Source: an uncultured Clostridia bacterium | Lineage (GTDB): Bacteria > Bacillota > Clostridia > Oscillospirales > Acutalibacteraceae | Direction: 5' to 3' | NCBI GenBank assembly: GCA_944380775.1 | Contig: CALWIP010000027.1 | Location: forward strand, 52,338 to 116,337 | Length of the DNA stretch: 64,000 nucleotides | Shown: positions 18,116 through 26,610 of the stretch, in pieces | Layout of the letters: each line of letters begins with the position of its first letter | Numbering within the stretch: position 1 is the first letter of the stretch | Notes under the pieces: generated by a model | Databases searched by the model: none | The model's input: only the letters and a program-made list of their open reading frames with translations | Told to the model about the DNA's origin: nothing | Position numbers and translations under genes: made by a program

Positions 18116-19864
18116 TTACCCCATCCTCCCGTATTTTTCAAGTATTTTCGCAATTTTTTGCCCTTTGGGAAGCATGAGGAGGTCGTCTTTGGGGATGGCG
18201 CGCAGCAGGAGCAGCGAAAACGCATAGACCACAGCGGCAAAAAAGACCGCCAAAAGGGTGGCGGCGCGGTCCGGAACGGCTTGTGTAAGGAGCGCGTACC
18301 CACCCCGGGCCGCTGCGGCGCAGAGAACAGAGGCGGCGAATGGCTTGCACAGCGCAGCTCCGGCGCGCGGCGAAACGCCGGAGACCCGGCGGAGCAAAAC
18401 CAAGCCGCAGACGGTGACGAATCCATAACACGCAAGGGTGCCGGCGGCGGCGCCGAGAAGATTGATTTCCGGGATCCCGCTGCAATAAAAATGGATCGCC
18501 GCTTTCCCTGTGAGGCCGCAGAGCAGCAGCTTCACGGGGAGGTCGGCCCGCCCCATCGCCTGAAGCATGCTGTTGATGGGCGTGCTGAGCGACGCAAAGA
18601 CCGCGGCGATCCCCAAAACGGCTAAAACCCGCGCGGTGATGGGGGACGACGGCCGGTCGCCGAACACCAGGCGCGTGAGCGGCTCTGCCAGGACGGAAAG
18701 GCCTAACCCTGCCGGGATGCTGACGAACGCGCTTACGCGCAGGACCATTTCGATGCTACGGCGCAGGCGTTCCCGCCCTCCGCGTGCCCAGGCGGCTGTG
18801 ACAGTGGGCAGCGCGCTGATGCCGAACGCTTGCGTGATGGCGGGGACAGCCAAAAAAAGCGTGAGCGCCATCGAATAACAGCCGTAAAGGAAATTGGGGA
18901 CTGTGTTTTCCGCCAGAATCTCCTCCGGGATCATCGACGGATATTGTGCGAGCAGCGCGCCGGGCGCGCGTTCCATCACGCCGCGCAGGCGGGTCTGTAA
19001 AAAGGCGGCGTCAAGCAGGCCGGAGAGGTTCACAGCCACCGCTCCAGCGCCCACCGGGAGGGCTGTTTTTAGGAGCCTCCTGCGGAGGGCAGCGCGTGGG
19101 GCCGGCACAGGCGCGCGGGAGAGTTCTTCTTCCGCAATGCCGTCGCCGCGCCGTTTTCGATATCCCGCCAACACCAAAAAGCTTGCCAGAGAGGCAGTTG
19201 TCACGCCGAGCGCGGCGCCCGCTGCGGCGAGCGGGCTGGCCAGGCTGCGGGCGTATGCCTCCGACGGCGCGGGGACGCCCCAAACGGAACCGGAGAGGGA
19301 AAATTCCCGCAAGGCCTCCTGCATGACCCAGTGAGCCGGGACCAGGCCGAGCGCGAGTTTCCCCACCGCTTCAATCAATTCGGAGAGGGCGGTCGGGTAC
19401 ATGTTTCGCAGGCCCTCGTAAGAGCCGCGATAGATGGCGGTCAAACAGCTGAACAAGATGGCAGGCGCAAGCACCGCCATACAGGGCAGCGCGCGTAGGT
19501 TGCCAATCCATTTGGCATAGAGCGGCGCGCCGAGCGCCATGAGCAGCGTACCGGCGCCCCCCATGAGCGTAAAAACGGGGATCGAGACGCGGTACCATTC
19601 CCGCACGTCCCGCTTGCGCCCCAGCGCGCTGGATTCCGCCGTCAAGCGGGAGACCGCGATGGGAAGGCCCGCCGTCGCGAGGCTGTAAAGCGGGCTGTAC
19701 AGCATGTAAGCCGTGTTATAATACCCCATGCCATCTTCGCCGATGACCCATGTGAGCGGCGCTTTGAACAGCGCGCCGATGATCTTCACAAGGATGATAC
19801 CGCCGGTCAAGATCATAGCGCCGTGTAAAAAGCTCTGTGCGCTTCCGTTCCCTTTTTGCCGCAA
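18116..19864 (-). CDS. SpoVB-like polysaccharide/lipid flippase (MOP superfamily)
   Basis: 582-residue membrane protein with about 14 hydrophobic segments. The N-terminus (SFLHGAMILTGGIILVKIIG, DGMGYYNTAYMLYSPLYSLA, GLPIAVSRL) is typical of SpoVB/YabM flippases, which move lipid-linked glycan precursors during cortex or wall synthesis. The start is TTG at 19864 with GGAGGAGGGGAG before it. First gene of the spoVB-mazG-hup-rqcP-yabP-yabQ-divIC-S1 cluster. It could be a general wall-precursor flippase rather than sporulation-specific. Confidence 0.88.
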   Translation of the reverse strand: MRQKGNGSAQSFLHGAMILTGGIILVKIIGALFKAPLTWVIGEDGMGYYNTAYMLYSPLYSLATAGLPIAVSRLTAESSALGRKRDVREWYRVSIPVFTLMGGAGTLLMALGAPLYAKWIGNLRALPCMAVLAPAILFSCLTAIYRGSYEGLRNMYPTALSELIEAVGKLALGLVPAHWVMQEALREFSLSGSVWGVPAPSEAYARSLASPLAAAGAALGVTTASLASFLVLAGYRKRRGDGIAEEELSRAPVPAPRAALRRRLLKTALPVGAGAVAVNLSGLLDAAFLQTRLRGVMERAPGALLAQYPSMIPEEILAENTVPNFLYGCYSMALTLFLAVPAITQAFGISALPTVTAAWARGGRERLRRSIEMVLRVSAFVSIPAGLGLSVLAEPLTRLVFGDRPSSPITARVLAVLGIAAVFASLSTPINSMLQAMGRADLPVKLLLCGLTGKAAIHFYCSGIPEINLLGAAAGTLACYGFVTVCGLVLLRRVSGVSPRAGAALCKPFAASVLCAAAARGGYALLTQAVPDRAATLLAVFFAAVVYAFSLLLLRAIPKDDLLMLPKGQKIAKILEKYGRMG

Positions 19865-19920
19865 ACCGACTCCCCTCCTCCCGCCGTATTACTTATATGG
19901 AGCGGGGACGGCCGGTATGC

Positions 19921-19951
19921 AAAAAGCCCGCCCCCTAGGCGGGGACGGGCC
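19921..19951 (-). terminator. Terminator of the metal ATPase operon
   Basis: GCCCG-CCCC / GGGG-CGGGC arms with T5 on the minus strand, just after the ATPase stop. Confidence 0.82.
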
Positions 19952-19956
19952 GGATC

Positions 19957-21972
19957 TTACAGCTTTTTGACAAACAGCGCGCGGATGGCATTGAGCACCG
20001 CAAGGATCATCACGCCGACGTCGGCGAAGATCGCGAGCCACATATTCGCAATGCCAAGCGCGCCTAAAATCAGGCAGATCAGCTTGACGCCAATGGCGAA
20101 CACGATATTTTGGTAGACAATCCCCAGGCATTTGCGGGAGATTTTGATCGCTTTGGCGATTTTCATCGGGTCGTCGTCCATCAACACAACGTCTGCGGCC
20201 TCGATGGCGGCGTCGGAACCCATGGCGCCCATCGCAATGCCAATGTCGGCGCGGCGCAGCACCGGCGCATCGTTGATGCCGTCCCCAACAAAGGCCAGCT
20301 TTGCTTTTTCCGGCTTTTCCCGCATGGCCTCCTCCACCTTTTCAACTTTTCCGGCAGGCAGCAGCTCGCTGTATATCTCGTCGATGCCCAGCGCCGCGCC
20401 GACCTGGTCCGCTACTTTTTTCCGGTCCCCCGTGAGCATCACCGTTTTGCGGATGCCCGCCGCCTTCAGCGCGGCAACGGCGTCTTGCGCATGGGGTTTG
20501 ATGATGTCTGAGATCACAATGTGACCCGCGTATTCCCCGTTGACCGCCATATGGATGATGGTTCCGGCGCTATGGCAGTTGATGTAGGAAACGCCCAGCC
20601 GCTCCATCAGCTTGTCGTTCCCGGCGGCGACCGGGACGCCGTCCACTTTGGCGAGCACGCCGTTGCCGCTGATCTCCTGCACGTCCGTCACGCGGCTTCG
20701 GTCGATTTCTTTGCCGTAGGCGCGGCGCAGGCTTTTGCTGATCGGGTGGGAAGAAGAGCTTTCCACAAGCGCCGCGTATTCGATCAATTTCGCGTTTTCC
20801 ATCTCGCTGTGGTGGACGCCGTTGACCTCAAACACGCCTTGCGTGAGCGTGCCCGTTTTGTCGAACATCATGATCTTCACTTGGGAGAGCGTTTCCAGGT
20901 AATTGGAACCCTTCACCAAGACGCCCGCGTTGCTCGCGCCGCCGATGCCCGCAAAGAACGAAAGCGGGATGCTGATAACCAGCGCGCACGGGCAGGAGAT
21001 GACCAGGAAGGTGAGCGCGCGGTAAATCCACTGGTCCCATTGGCCGTCAAGTCCCATGCCGAGCATCCGCACGAGCGGCGGAAAAAGCGCCAGCGCCAAC
21101 GCAGCGATGCACACCACCGGCGTGTAAATGCGGGCGAATTTGGAGATGAAATCCTCTGATTTAGATTTGCGGGAGCTGGCGTTTTCTACGAGATCCAAGA
21201 TTTTAGAGACCGTGGATTCTCCGAATTCCTTCGAAGTCTGGATCTTCAGCACCCCGGTCATATTGATGCAGCCGCTGGTGATCTCTTCTCCTGCCGCCAC
21301 GTCCCGCGGCAGGCTCTCGCCCGTCAGCGCGGCGGTGTTCAGGGTAGAATGGCCCTCCAGGACCGTGCCGTCGATCGGCACTTTTTCCCCAGGCTGCACG
21401 ACGATGACGCTGCCGGCGCCGACCTCTTCCGGGTCCACACGCTCCAGTTTGCCGTTCCGTTCCACGTTGGCGTAGTCCGGGCGGATGTCCATCAGCTCGC
21501 TGATGTTCCGGCGGCTCTTGCCCACGGCGTAGCTCTGGAACCATTCGCCAATCTGGTAAAACAGCATGACCGCAATAGCCTCGGTGTAGTCGCCGCTCTG
21601 CTCATACAGCGCCAGCACGATTGCGCCGACAGTAGCGATCGCCATCAAAAAGCTCTCATCGAAGATCTGGCGGTTTTTGATGCCCTTCCCCGCTTTGATG
21701 AGGATATCAGAACCGATGACGAGATAATCGGCCAGGTACAGTGCCAGCCGCGCCCCGTAGCCCAAACCGGGAACGAGAGCATCCAGCGTGTGGAACGCCG
21801 CTTCTGGCGTGAGCTGCAGGGCCAGCAGCAGCGTGGCCGCTGCCAGGATGCGCCCCAGCATCTTTTTTTGCTTTTTAGTCATATGGCTCTTTTCGTTCCT
21901 GCCCCAGAGCAGCAGCCCCGCCGCCATGCCCACAATGACGGCGAGAAGAACGGAAACGATGGTTTCTTGCAT
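19957..21972 (-). CDS. Heavy-metal translocating P1B-type ATPase (Zn/Cd/Co type)
   Basis: 671-residue ion pump of the inner membrane. Visible are the actuator TGES (AALTGESLPRDV), the membrane metal site CPC (FLVISCPCALVISIP), the phosphorylated Asp in DKTGTLTQG, and the hinge GDGINDAPVL. The N-terminal metal-binding domain is missing; a separate 72-residue HMA-type protein is encoded just upstream. The CPC motif and the ArsR-family partner with a Cys-rich site suggest export of Zn(II), Cd(II) or Pb(II). A run of charged lysines near the N-terminus is the only cytosolic leader. Confidence 0.93.
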   Translation of the reverse strand: MQETIVSVLLAVIVGMAAGLLLWGRNEKSHMTKKQKKMLGRILAAATLLLALQLTPEAAFHTLDALVPGLGYGARLALYLADYLVIGSDILIKAGKGIKNRQIFDESFLMAIATVGAIVLALYEQSGDYTEAIAVMLFYQIGEWFQSYAVGKSRRNISELMDIRPDYANVERNGKLERVDPEEVGAGSVIVVQPGEKVPIDGTVLEGHSTLNTAALTGESLPRDVAAGEEITSGCINMTGVLKIQTSKEFGESTVSKILDLVENASSRKSKSEDFISKFARIYTPVVCIAALALALFPPLVRMLGMGLDGQWDQWIYRALTFLVISCPCALVISIPLSFFAGIGGASNAGVLVKGSNYLETLSQVKIMMFDKTGTLTQGVFEVNGVHHSEMENAKLIEYAALVESSSSHPISKSLRRAYGKEIDRSRVTDVQEISGNGVLAKVDGVPVAAGNDKLMERLGVSYINCHSAGTIIHMAVNGEYAGHIVISDIIKPHAQDAVAALKAAGIRKTVMLTGDRKKVADQVGAALGIDEIYSELLPAGKVEKVEEAMREKPEKAKLAFVGDGINDAPVLRRADIGIAMGAMGSDAAIEAADVVLMDDDPMKIAKAIKISRKCLGIVYQNIVFAIGVKLICLILGALGIANMWLAIFADVGVMILAVLNAIRALFVKKL

Positions 21973-22021
21973 GGTCGCAACCCCCTTTTTTCGCTGAACC
22001 CCCGCTTTTGGCGGAATCTGG

Positions 22022-22240
22022 TTACAGATAGACCTCGCAGTCGTCTTCCACGCGCTTGCAGTTCTTGCGCACCTGTTCCATCACCGTTTTCGGCTCGTGC
22101 CCCTCTTCAAACTCTACGCTCATCTTGAGGGTCATAAAATTGACGGTGGCGTCTTTCACGCCGGCGGTTTTGCGGGCTGCTTCCTCCATCTTGTTGGCGC
22201 AGTTCGCGCAGTCGACATCGATCTTGTATGTTTTTTTCAT
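22022..22240 (-). CDS. Stand-alone heavy-metal-associated (HMA) domain protein
   Basis: 72 residues with a ferredoxin-like HMA fold. MKKTYKIDVDCANCANKMEE carries the metal-binding pair as DCANC in place of the usual GMTCxxC. The C-terminus has another Cys pair region (CKRVEDDCEVYL). It probably hands metal to, or stands in for the missing N-terminal domain of, the ATPase encoded 50 bases downstream. The start is at 22240 with AAAGGGG upstream. Confidence 0.9.
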   Translation of the reverse strand: MKKTYKIDVDCANCANKMEEAARKTAGVKDATVNFMTLKMSVEFEEGHEPKTVMEQVRKNCKRVEDDCEVYL

Positions 22241-22276
22241 TGCAGAGAACCCCTTTCGCATTTCGATTTTAAGATT

Positions 22277-22296
22277 AAACAATTATTTAATTGTTT
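22277..22296. promoter_or_regulatory. ArsR/SmtB-type operator
   Basis: Perfect inverted repeat AAACAATTA-TT-TAATTGTTT directly downstream of the -10 of the metal ATPase promoter. It fits repression by the divergent ArsR-family protein in the absence of metal. Confidence 0.8.
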
Positions 22297-22302
22297 GATT
22301 CT

Positions 22303-22331
22303 AGGATACGCTTCTTTTCCCGTTTTGTCAA
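22303..22331 (-). promoter_or_regulatory. Promoter of the HMA-ATPase operon
   Basis: On the minus strand: TTGACA, a 17-base spacer, TATCCT, followed by the inverted repeat at the start point. Confidence 0.82.
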
Positions 22332-22400
22332 GGGGAAAATCTTTTTTTCAAAAAGAACTGTTGGGGGTGGCGAAAGGGTTTTATATCTTCCAAAATAGAA

Positions 22401-22428
22401 TTGTACCGGGAATCTGCTGGTGTATAAT
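22401..22428 (+). promoter_or_regulatory. Promoter of the arsR-family gene
   Basis: TTGTAC, a 16-base spacer, TATAAT. No clear palindrome overlaps it. Confidence 0.65.
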
Positions 22429-22481
22429 AAAAAACAAAATCAAAACGCGCATCAGGATCGATCGGGAAAGAGGGAATTTGC

Positions 22482-22844
22482 ATGCCGGAACTGCATCTGC
22501 CGCACGACCACGGCCAGCCCATTGAACGGGCGTTGGAGCATATGCCGGAGGAAGAGGCGTTTCAAATCGTCTCAGACCTCTTCCGGCAGCTCTGCGACCG
22601 GAACCGCGTGCGAATTTTCTGGCTCCTCTGCCACTGCGAGGAGTGCGTCATCAACCTGGCGGCACTGGTGAATATGAGCAGCCCGGCAGTGTCGCATCAT
22701 TTGCGGCAGCTCAAAAGCAGCGGCCTGGTGGTGAGCCGCCGGGTAGGCAAAGAAGTTTACTACAAGGCGTCCAGCAGCGAACAGGCCCAGCTGCTGCACC
22801 ACATGATCGAAAAAATGGTGGAGATCTCCTGCCCGTCGTTTTGA
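22482..22844 (+). CDS. ArsR/SmtB family metal-sensing repressor
   Basis: 120-residue winged-helix protein, divergent from the metal ATPase. AFQIVSDLFRQLCDRNRVRI leads into the helix containing CHCEECVINLAALVN, and SSPAVSHHLRQLKSSGLV is the recognition helix. VSRRVGKEVYYKA is the wing. The Cys cluster CHCEEC before the DNA-binding helix resembles the alpha-3 site of CadC-like sensors of Cd/Pb/Zn, and the N-terminus has HLPHDHG. It likely represses the HMA-ATPase operon. Confidence 0.93.
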   Translation: MPELHLPHDHGQPIERALEHMPEEEAFQIVSDLFRQLCDRNRVRIFWLLCHCEECVINLAALVNMSSPAVSHHLRQLKSSGLVVSRRVGKEVYYKASSSEQAQLLHHMIEKMVEISCPSF

Positions 22845-22882
22845 AAAAGCGGACCCTGTAAAGACTGCAAAAGCAGCGGCGA

Positions 22883-22926
22883 AAAAAGCCCTTTCCGGAA
22901 GCATTTTCTTCCAGAAAGGGCTTTTG
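22883..22926. terminator. Bidirectional terminator
   Basis: AAAAGCCCTTTC / GAAAGGGCTTTT arms extended by a second GGAA/TTCC pairing, between two converging genes. Confidence 0.9.
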
Positions 22927-22951
22927 ATGCAAAGGGAAAGGTTCCCGCAGG

Positions 22952-23407
22952 TTAAAGTTCCTCCGAATTCCCGGCCTCCTCCACGGGTTCTTCCGTAGGT
23001 TCTTCCACGGTTTCCGGGGCGGGAGCGGCCTCCGCCGCTTCTTCTGGCGGGGTTAGGCGCGCGCCGCAGTAATTGCAATACAGCGCGTCCTGCGGGTTTT
23101 CCGCACCGCACTGCTTGCAAAGGGATTTGTTGCGCAGGGCTGTCAGCTGCTGGTTAATCGCGTCGAGTTGCTCATACAGGTCCTCAATGGCCGCCATGTT
23201 TTCCTGCATGGCTTCCGATGCGTCTGTGCCGTTTTTCTGCGCGTTGTAGACCACGCGTCCCAGCGTTTCAAAGCGCTTGCTGAGCTCGTTGTTCAGGTCC
23301 GCCGCGCTAATCCTCAGCTTCGAGACGTCTACCAGCTGGCCGGCTTTTTTGCCCACCACATTGGCTGCGCTCTTCGCGTTGACCAATACGTCTTCAAAAA
23401 TACTCAT
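22952..23407 (-). CDS. Coiled-coil protein with C-terminal zinc ribbon
   Basis: 151 residues, function unknown. Residues 1-85 are helical with a coiled coil (ELSKRFETLGRVVYNAQKNG, LYEQLDAINQQLTALRNK). Next is a zinc ribbon CKQCGAENPQDALYCNYCG, then an acidic Ala/Glu/Pro tail (EEPTEEPVEEAGNSEEL). There is no signal peptide. The start is at 23407 with GGAGG upstream. The architecture is widespread in Clostridia without a known role. It forms a single-gene unit. Confidence 0.8.
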   Translation of the reverse strand: MSIFEDVLVNAKSAANVVGKKAGQLVDVSKLRISAADLNNELSKRFETLGRVVYNAQKNGTDASEAMQENMAAIEDLYEQLDAINQQLTALRNKSLCKQCGAENPQDALYCNYCGARLTPPEEAAEAAPAPETVEEPTEEPVEEAGNSEEL

Positions 23408-23472
23408 CGCACACCATTCCTCCTGTCGGATTGTCACCGCCGCCCGTCCTCCCGGGAGGCTTTGTTTCTTTT

Positions 23473-23501
23473 ATTATAGCGCCCGCTTTGCCGAAAAGCA
23501 A
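23473..23501 (-). promoter_or_regulatory. Promoter for the zinc-ribbon gene
   Basis: On the minus strand: TTGCTT, a 17-base spacer, TATAAT. Confidence 0.65.
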
Positions 23502-23565
23502 GAGGATACGATTCCTATTTGGAACTTTAACCGGCAAATTGCCCAAAAATTTTTCTTTGCAGCGC

Positions 23566-24516
23566 TTATTCTGAAACCCCTCCGCCGAGAAATTCGCGCA
23601 GAATGGAATCCTCTGGAACCAACTCGACGGGCAACGGCGTGAACCGCTTGAGATTTTCGGCGAGCGTTTGCAGGTCCGAGCGTCCGGCGCTGATCTGTTC
23701 CAAAAGTGGGATTGCGCTGTGCCGGAGCACGCAGGGTTCATAAATATGGATGGAATTGACCGTCATATCGCTGCCGCGGCTGTATGGGCGGATATATTTG
23801 TTTTCCCCCGCCATCACCACCGGCCACATGCGCAGCGTGCGTTCCGGCGAGGTGTTGCGGAAGGCGCGGTCCCGCACTAGGCGGCGGATGAACCGCACCT
23901 GCTCCGCAGAAATCACGATACCATTGCGGTCCTTGAGGTGCTGCTTGACGCTGACATACACCTTGAACAGCGTGCCCTCCGGGAAATTGCCGCAGATGCG
24001 CGGGTTCAAGGCGTGGATCCCCTCTACAATGGCGATGCCCCCCTTGGGCAGGGAGATGTGGCGTGTGTAAGGGGCCGGGCGCCGGGTCTGGAAATCGAAG
24101 ACCGGGATTTCGCATTCGTTGGTCCGGATAAAATCGCTCAGGCTGTTTTCCAGGCATGCGAGGTCCAGCGCGTCCACAGACTCATAGTCGTGCATCCCAT
24201 TTTCCAGCACGGGGGCTTGGTTTTCCCCGCGGTAAAAATTATCCAGCGAGATGAGCACGGTGGCAATCCCTCGGTCGTTGAGATACCGCGAAAGCAGGTG
24301 CGCCGTCGTCGTTTTCCCACTGCTCGACGGGCCGGAGAGCATCAGCAGGCGGCACCCCGCGCAGTATTCCCGCACGCGCTCCGCAACCATGCGCAGCTGC
24401 CCGTGGTAAGATTCCTCAATCTGTTGAATCATCCGTTCCGGGTTTTCGCGCGCGCCTTCGTTGATCGCTTCCATGTGGTTGACATATTTTAAGTAGCTGT
24501 TAGCAAAATTGTTCAT
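23566..24516 (-). CDS. Uridine kinase-like P-loop kinase
   Basis: 316 residues. Walker A LSGPSSSGKTTTAHLLSRYL near residue 60, then ISLDNFYRG (the substrate Asp region), IPVFDFQTRRPAPYTRHI and IVEGIHALNP belong to the uridine kinase/phosphoribulokinase superfamily. It is longer than classical Udk and has a short N-terminal extension. Members in Clostridia are annotated as uridine kinase or nucleoside kinase. It is the last gene of the recJ-rel operon; its start overlaps hemZ by 17 bases. Confidence 0.85.
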   Translation of the reverse strand: MNNFANSYLKYVNHMEAINEGARENPERMIQQIEESYHGQLRMVAERVREYCAGCRLLMLSGPSSSGKTTTAHLLSRYLNDRGIATVLISLDNFYRGENQAPVLENGMHDYESVDALDLACLENSLSDFIRTNECEIPVFDFQTRRPAPYTRHISLPKGGIAIVEGIHALNPRICGNFPEGTLFKVYVSVKQHLKDRNGIVISAEQVRFIRRLVRDRAFRNTSPERTLRMWPVVMAGENKYIRPYSRGSDMTVNSIHIYEPCVLRHSAIPLLEQISAGRSDLQTLAENLKRFTPLPVELVPEDSILREFLGGGVSE

Positions 24517-25969
24517 AGAATTCCTTCACCTGCCTTTTCCTATCCAAAATTTCTTGGAACCGGCTGAGATATTCATACGGGAATTTGAAGTTAAAAATGC
24601 GTTGCAAATGGTCCTTTCCCGGCTCTTTGGCCTTGGTTACCGCTCCGGCGCCGCACGCGAGGATGGTGTGGGTCTCGTCCATGATGAAGACGTTGTAGGC
24701 GCTTTCTTTCCCGGGCAGCGACCACCCGGTGTTTTCCAGATTCCCTACCATGCGGCTCTGCCGGTATAGGTAGTAGGGCCGGTAACCAGCGGAGGAAAGG
24801 CTGCGGTCTGCTTCGTCCAGCATTTGATCTGCCGCGGCGGCGGAGCTGTCAAACCGGCCGCCCGACTGGTTGATGCGCGACGAGCGCTTGAGCGAGAGCG
24901 TGTGCACCGTAACGCTCTCCGGCGTCAGCAAAAGCACCTGGCGCATCGTCTCGCGGAAGCTCTCCACCGTGTCCTTCGGCAGGCCCACAATCAGATCCAT
25001 ATTGATATTTTTCACGCCGGTGCGGCGCGCCAGGGCGAACGCTTCCAGCGCCTGCTCGGCGGTGTGCTGCCGCCCGATTTCCCGCAGCACCTCGTCATTG
25101 AACGTCTGGGGGTTGATGCTGACGCGGTCTCCTCCGTGGGCGAGGATTGCCTCCAGCTTTTCCCGGTTAATGGTGTCGGGACGCCCGGCTTCCACCGTGA
25201 ATTCGCGGCAGTGGGAAAAGTCAAAATTCTGCCGCACGGCCTCCATCACCTGCGCGAGCTGTTCCGCGGAGAGCGTTGTCGGTGTGCCGCCGCCGATGTA
25301 GACCGATTCCAGGCGTAGGCCAAGCGACGCCGCCAAGCGGCCGGTTTCGGCAACCTCCTCACAGAGGCGCGCCACATATTGCGGAAGCAGGCGCGCGGCC
25401 TGCACCACCGACTGCGACACAAAGGAGCAGTAGGCGCAGCGTGTGGGGCAAAACGGGATGGAAAGGTAAAGGCTGAACGAATCCGGGCGAGACGACGCGA
25501 GGATCTCCTCTTCCCAACGCATGGTCTCCAGGCTTTTTTCTGTCTTTTTCCCGTTGACCAAGAGGCCGTTTTGAAAGTAAGAGGCCGCCGCGTCCCGGCC
25601 CATTTCCTCTGTGAGGCGGCGCAGCAGCTTGATGGGCCGGACGCCCGTCAAAATGCCCCACTGCGGACGGTAGGCGCAAAGCTCCTGCAAAAGACCGAAC
25701 AACAGGACCGCCAACCGGCGTTCGCACTCCTTTTCCTGCCGGAGAGCCGCTGCGGGGACCGCTTCTTCTGCCGTGCGTTCCTGCCCGTCCATCCGCAGGC
25801 GTGCGCGCAGCCGCACGGTGTTCCCCTGCGGGAATACGCCGGTGTACGCGAGCAGCGAAGCGTCCAGGGAAAGATCCTTGGTCGTCACGATTTTTTCATA
25901 CGGGAAAAAGATGCGGCACAGATTTTCCATTTCATAATGGAAATCATGCCCTTCAATTTGCAAAACCAT
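24500..25969 (-). CDS. hemZ: Coproporphyrinogen III oxidase-like radical SAM enzyme HemZ
   Basis: 489 residues. The radical SAM cluster motif CxxxCxxC is seen as SIPFCPTRCAYCSF around residue 175, with ESVYIGGGTPTTLSAEQL and VEAGRPDTI typical of the HemN/HemZ family. These enzymes act anaerobically on coproporphyrinogen III in haem synthesis, though some relatives have other roles. The roughly 170-residue N-terminal domain before the radical SAM core is HemZ-specific. The start at 25969 is preceded by AGGAGAG and overlaps the MBL gene by 17 bases. Confidence 0.9.
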   Translation of the reverse strand: MVLQIEGHDFHYEMENLCRIFFPYEKIVTTKDLSLDASLLAYTGVFPQGNTVRLRARLRMDGQERTAEEAVPAAALRQEKECERRLAVLLFGLLQELCAYRPQWGILTGVRPIKLLRRLTEEMGRDAAASYFQNGLLVNGKKTEKSLETMRWEEEILASSRPDSFSLYLSIPFCPTRCAYCSFVSQSVVQAARLLPQYVARLCEEVAETGRLAASLGLRLESVYIGGGTPTTLSAEQLAQVMEAVRQNFDFSHCREFTVEAGRPDTINREKLEAILAHGGDRVSINPQTFNDEVLREIGRQHTAEQALEAFALARRTGVKNINMDLIVGLPKDTVESFRETMRQVLLLTPESVTVHTLSLKRSSRINQSGGRFDSSAAAADQMLDEADRSLSSAGYRPYYLYRQSRMVGNLENTGWSLPGKESAYNVFIMDETHTILACGAGAVTKAKEPGKDHLQRIFNFKFPYEYLSRFQEILDRKRQVKEFYEQFC

Positions 25970-26594
25970 AGCCACTCTCCTCGCGCAAATAGGGATTGCT
26001 CCGTTTTTCCACGCCGAGCTGCGTGGCAGGGCCGTGGCCCGGGTAAACCGCGAGGCCGCCGTCCAGCAGGCGCAGCGCCTGCAAGGACCGGCTGAGCGCC
26101 GCAAAGCTGCCCGTGGGGAAGTCCGTGCGCCCGACGCTGCCCTGCATCAGCGTATCCCCGGTGAACAGCGCGCCGGGCGCGCAGTAACAGCAGCTTCCTG
26201 CGGTGTGGCCGGGCGTGTGGAGAACCTGAAAGGAGAGCGAACCAAGCGGGACGGTGGTGCCGTCCTGCAAAAGGACGTCCGGGATCATTTCTGGCAGTGG
26301 TTCCGGCAAGAACTGCGCCGAAAGGTTTTGGAAGGGCGAACGGAGCAACGCTTCTTCCTCCCGCAGCAGGTAGACCTGTGCCCCAGTGAGGCGGCGCAGC
26401 GCCTCGGCGCCCCCCACGTGGTCAAAATGGCCGTGTGTGAGCAAAATTTTCCCGACATGTTCCCGGCGTACGGCGCGCAGCAGGGGTTCTTCCGCTGCGC
26501 CGGGGTCGACCACGGCGGCTTCGCCGGTCTCTTCATCTGTAATCAGGTAACAGTTGGTCGCCAAAGGGCCGACCGAAAAGGTCTGTATTTTCAT
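25953..26594 (-). CDS. MBL-fold metallohydrolase (glyoxalase II-like)
   Basis: 213 residues. The metal motif THGHFDHVGG, then LHTPGHTAGSCCY, FTGDTLMQGSVGRTD and VYPGHGP give all the zinc ligands of the beta-lactamase-fold hydrolases of the YqgX/GloB-like group. The true substrate is unknown; a thioester such as lactoylglutathione is unlikely in a Clostridium. It lies 16 bases after rel and overlaps hemZ. Confidence 0.92.
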   Translation of the reverse strand: MKIQTFSVGPLATNCYLITDEETGEAAVVDPGAAEEPLLRAVRREHVGKILLTHGHFDHVGGAEALRRLTGAQVYLLREEEALLRSPFQNLSAQFLPEPLPEMIPDVLLQDGTTVPLGSLSFQVLHTPGHTAGSCCYCAPGALFTGDTLMQGSVGRTDFPTGSFAALSRSLQALRLLDGGLAVYPGHGPATQLGVEKRSNPYLREESGYGFAN

Positions 26595-26610
26595 GTGGTT
26601 CCTTTCTTTT

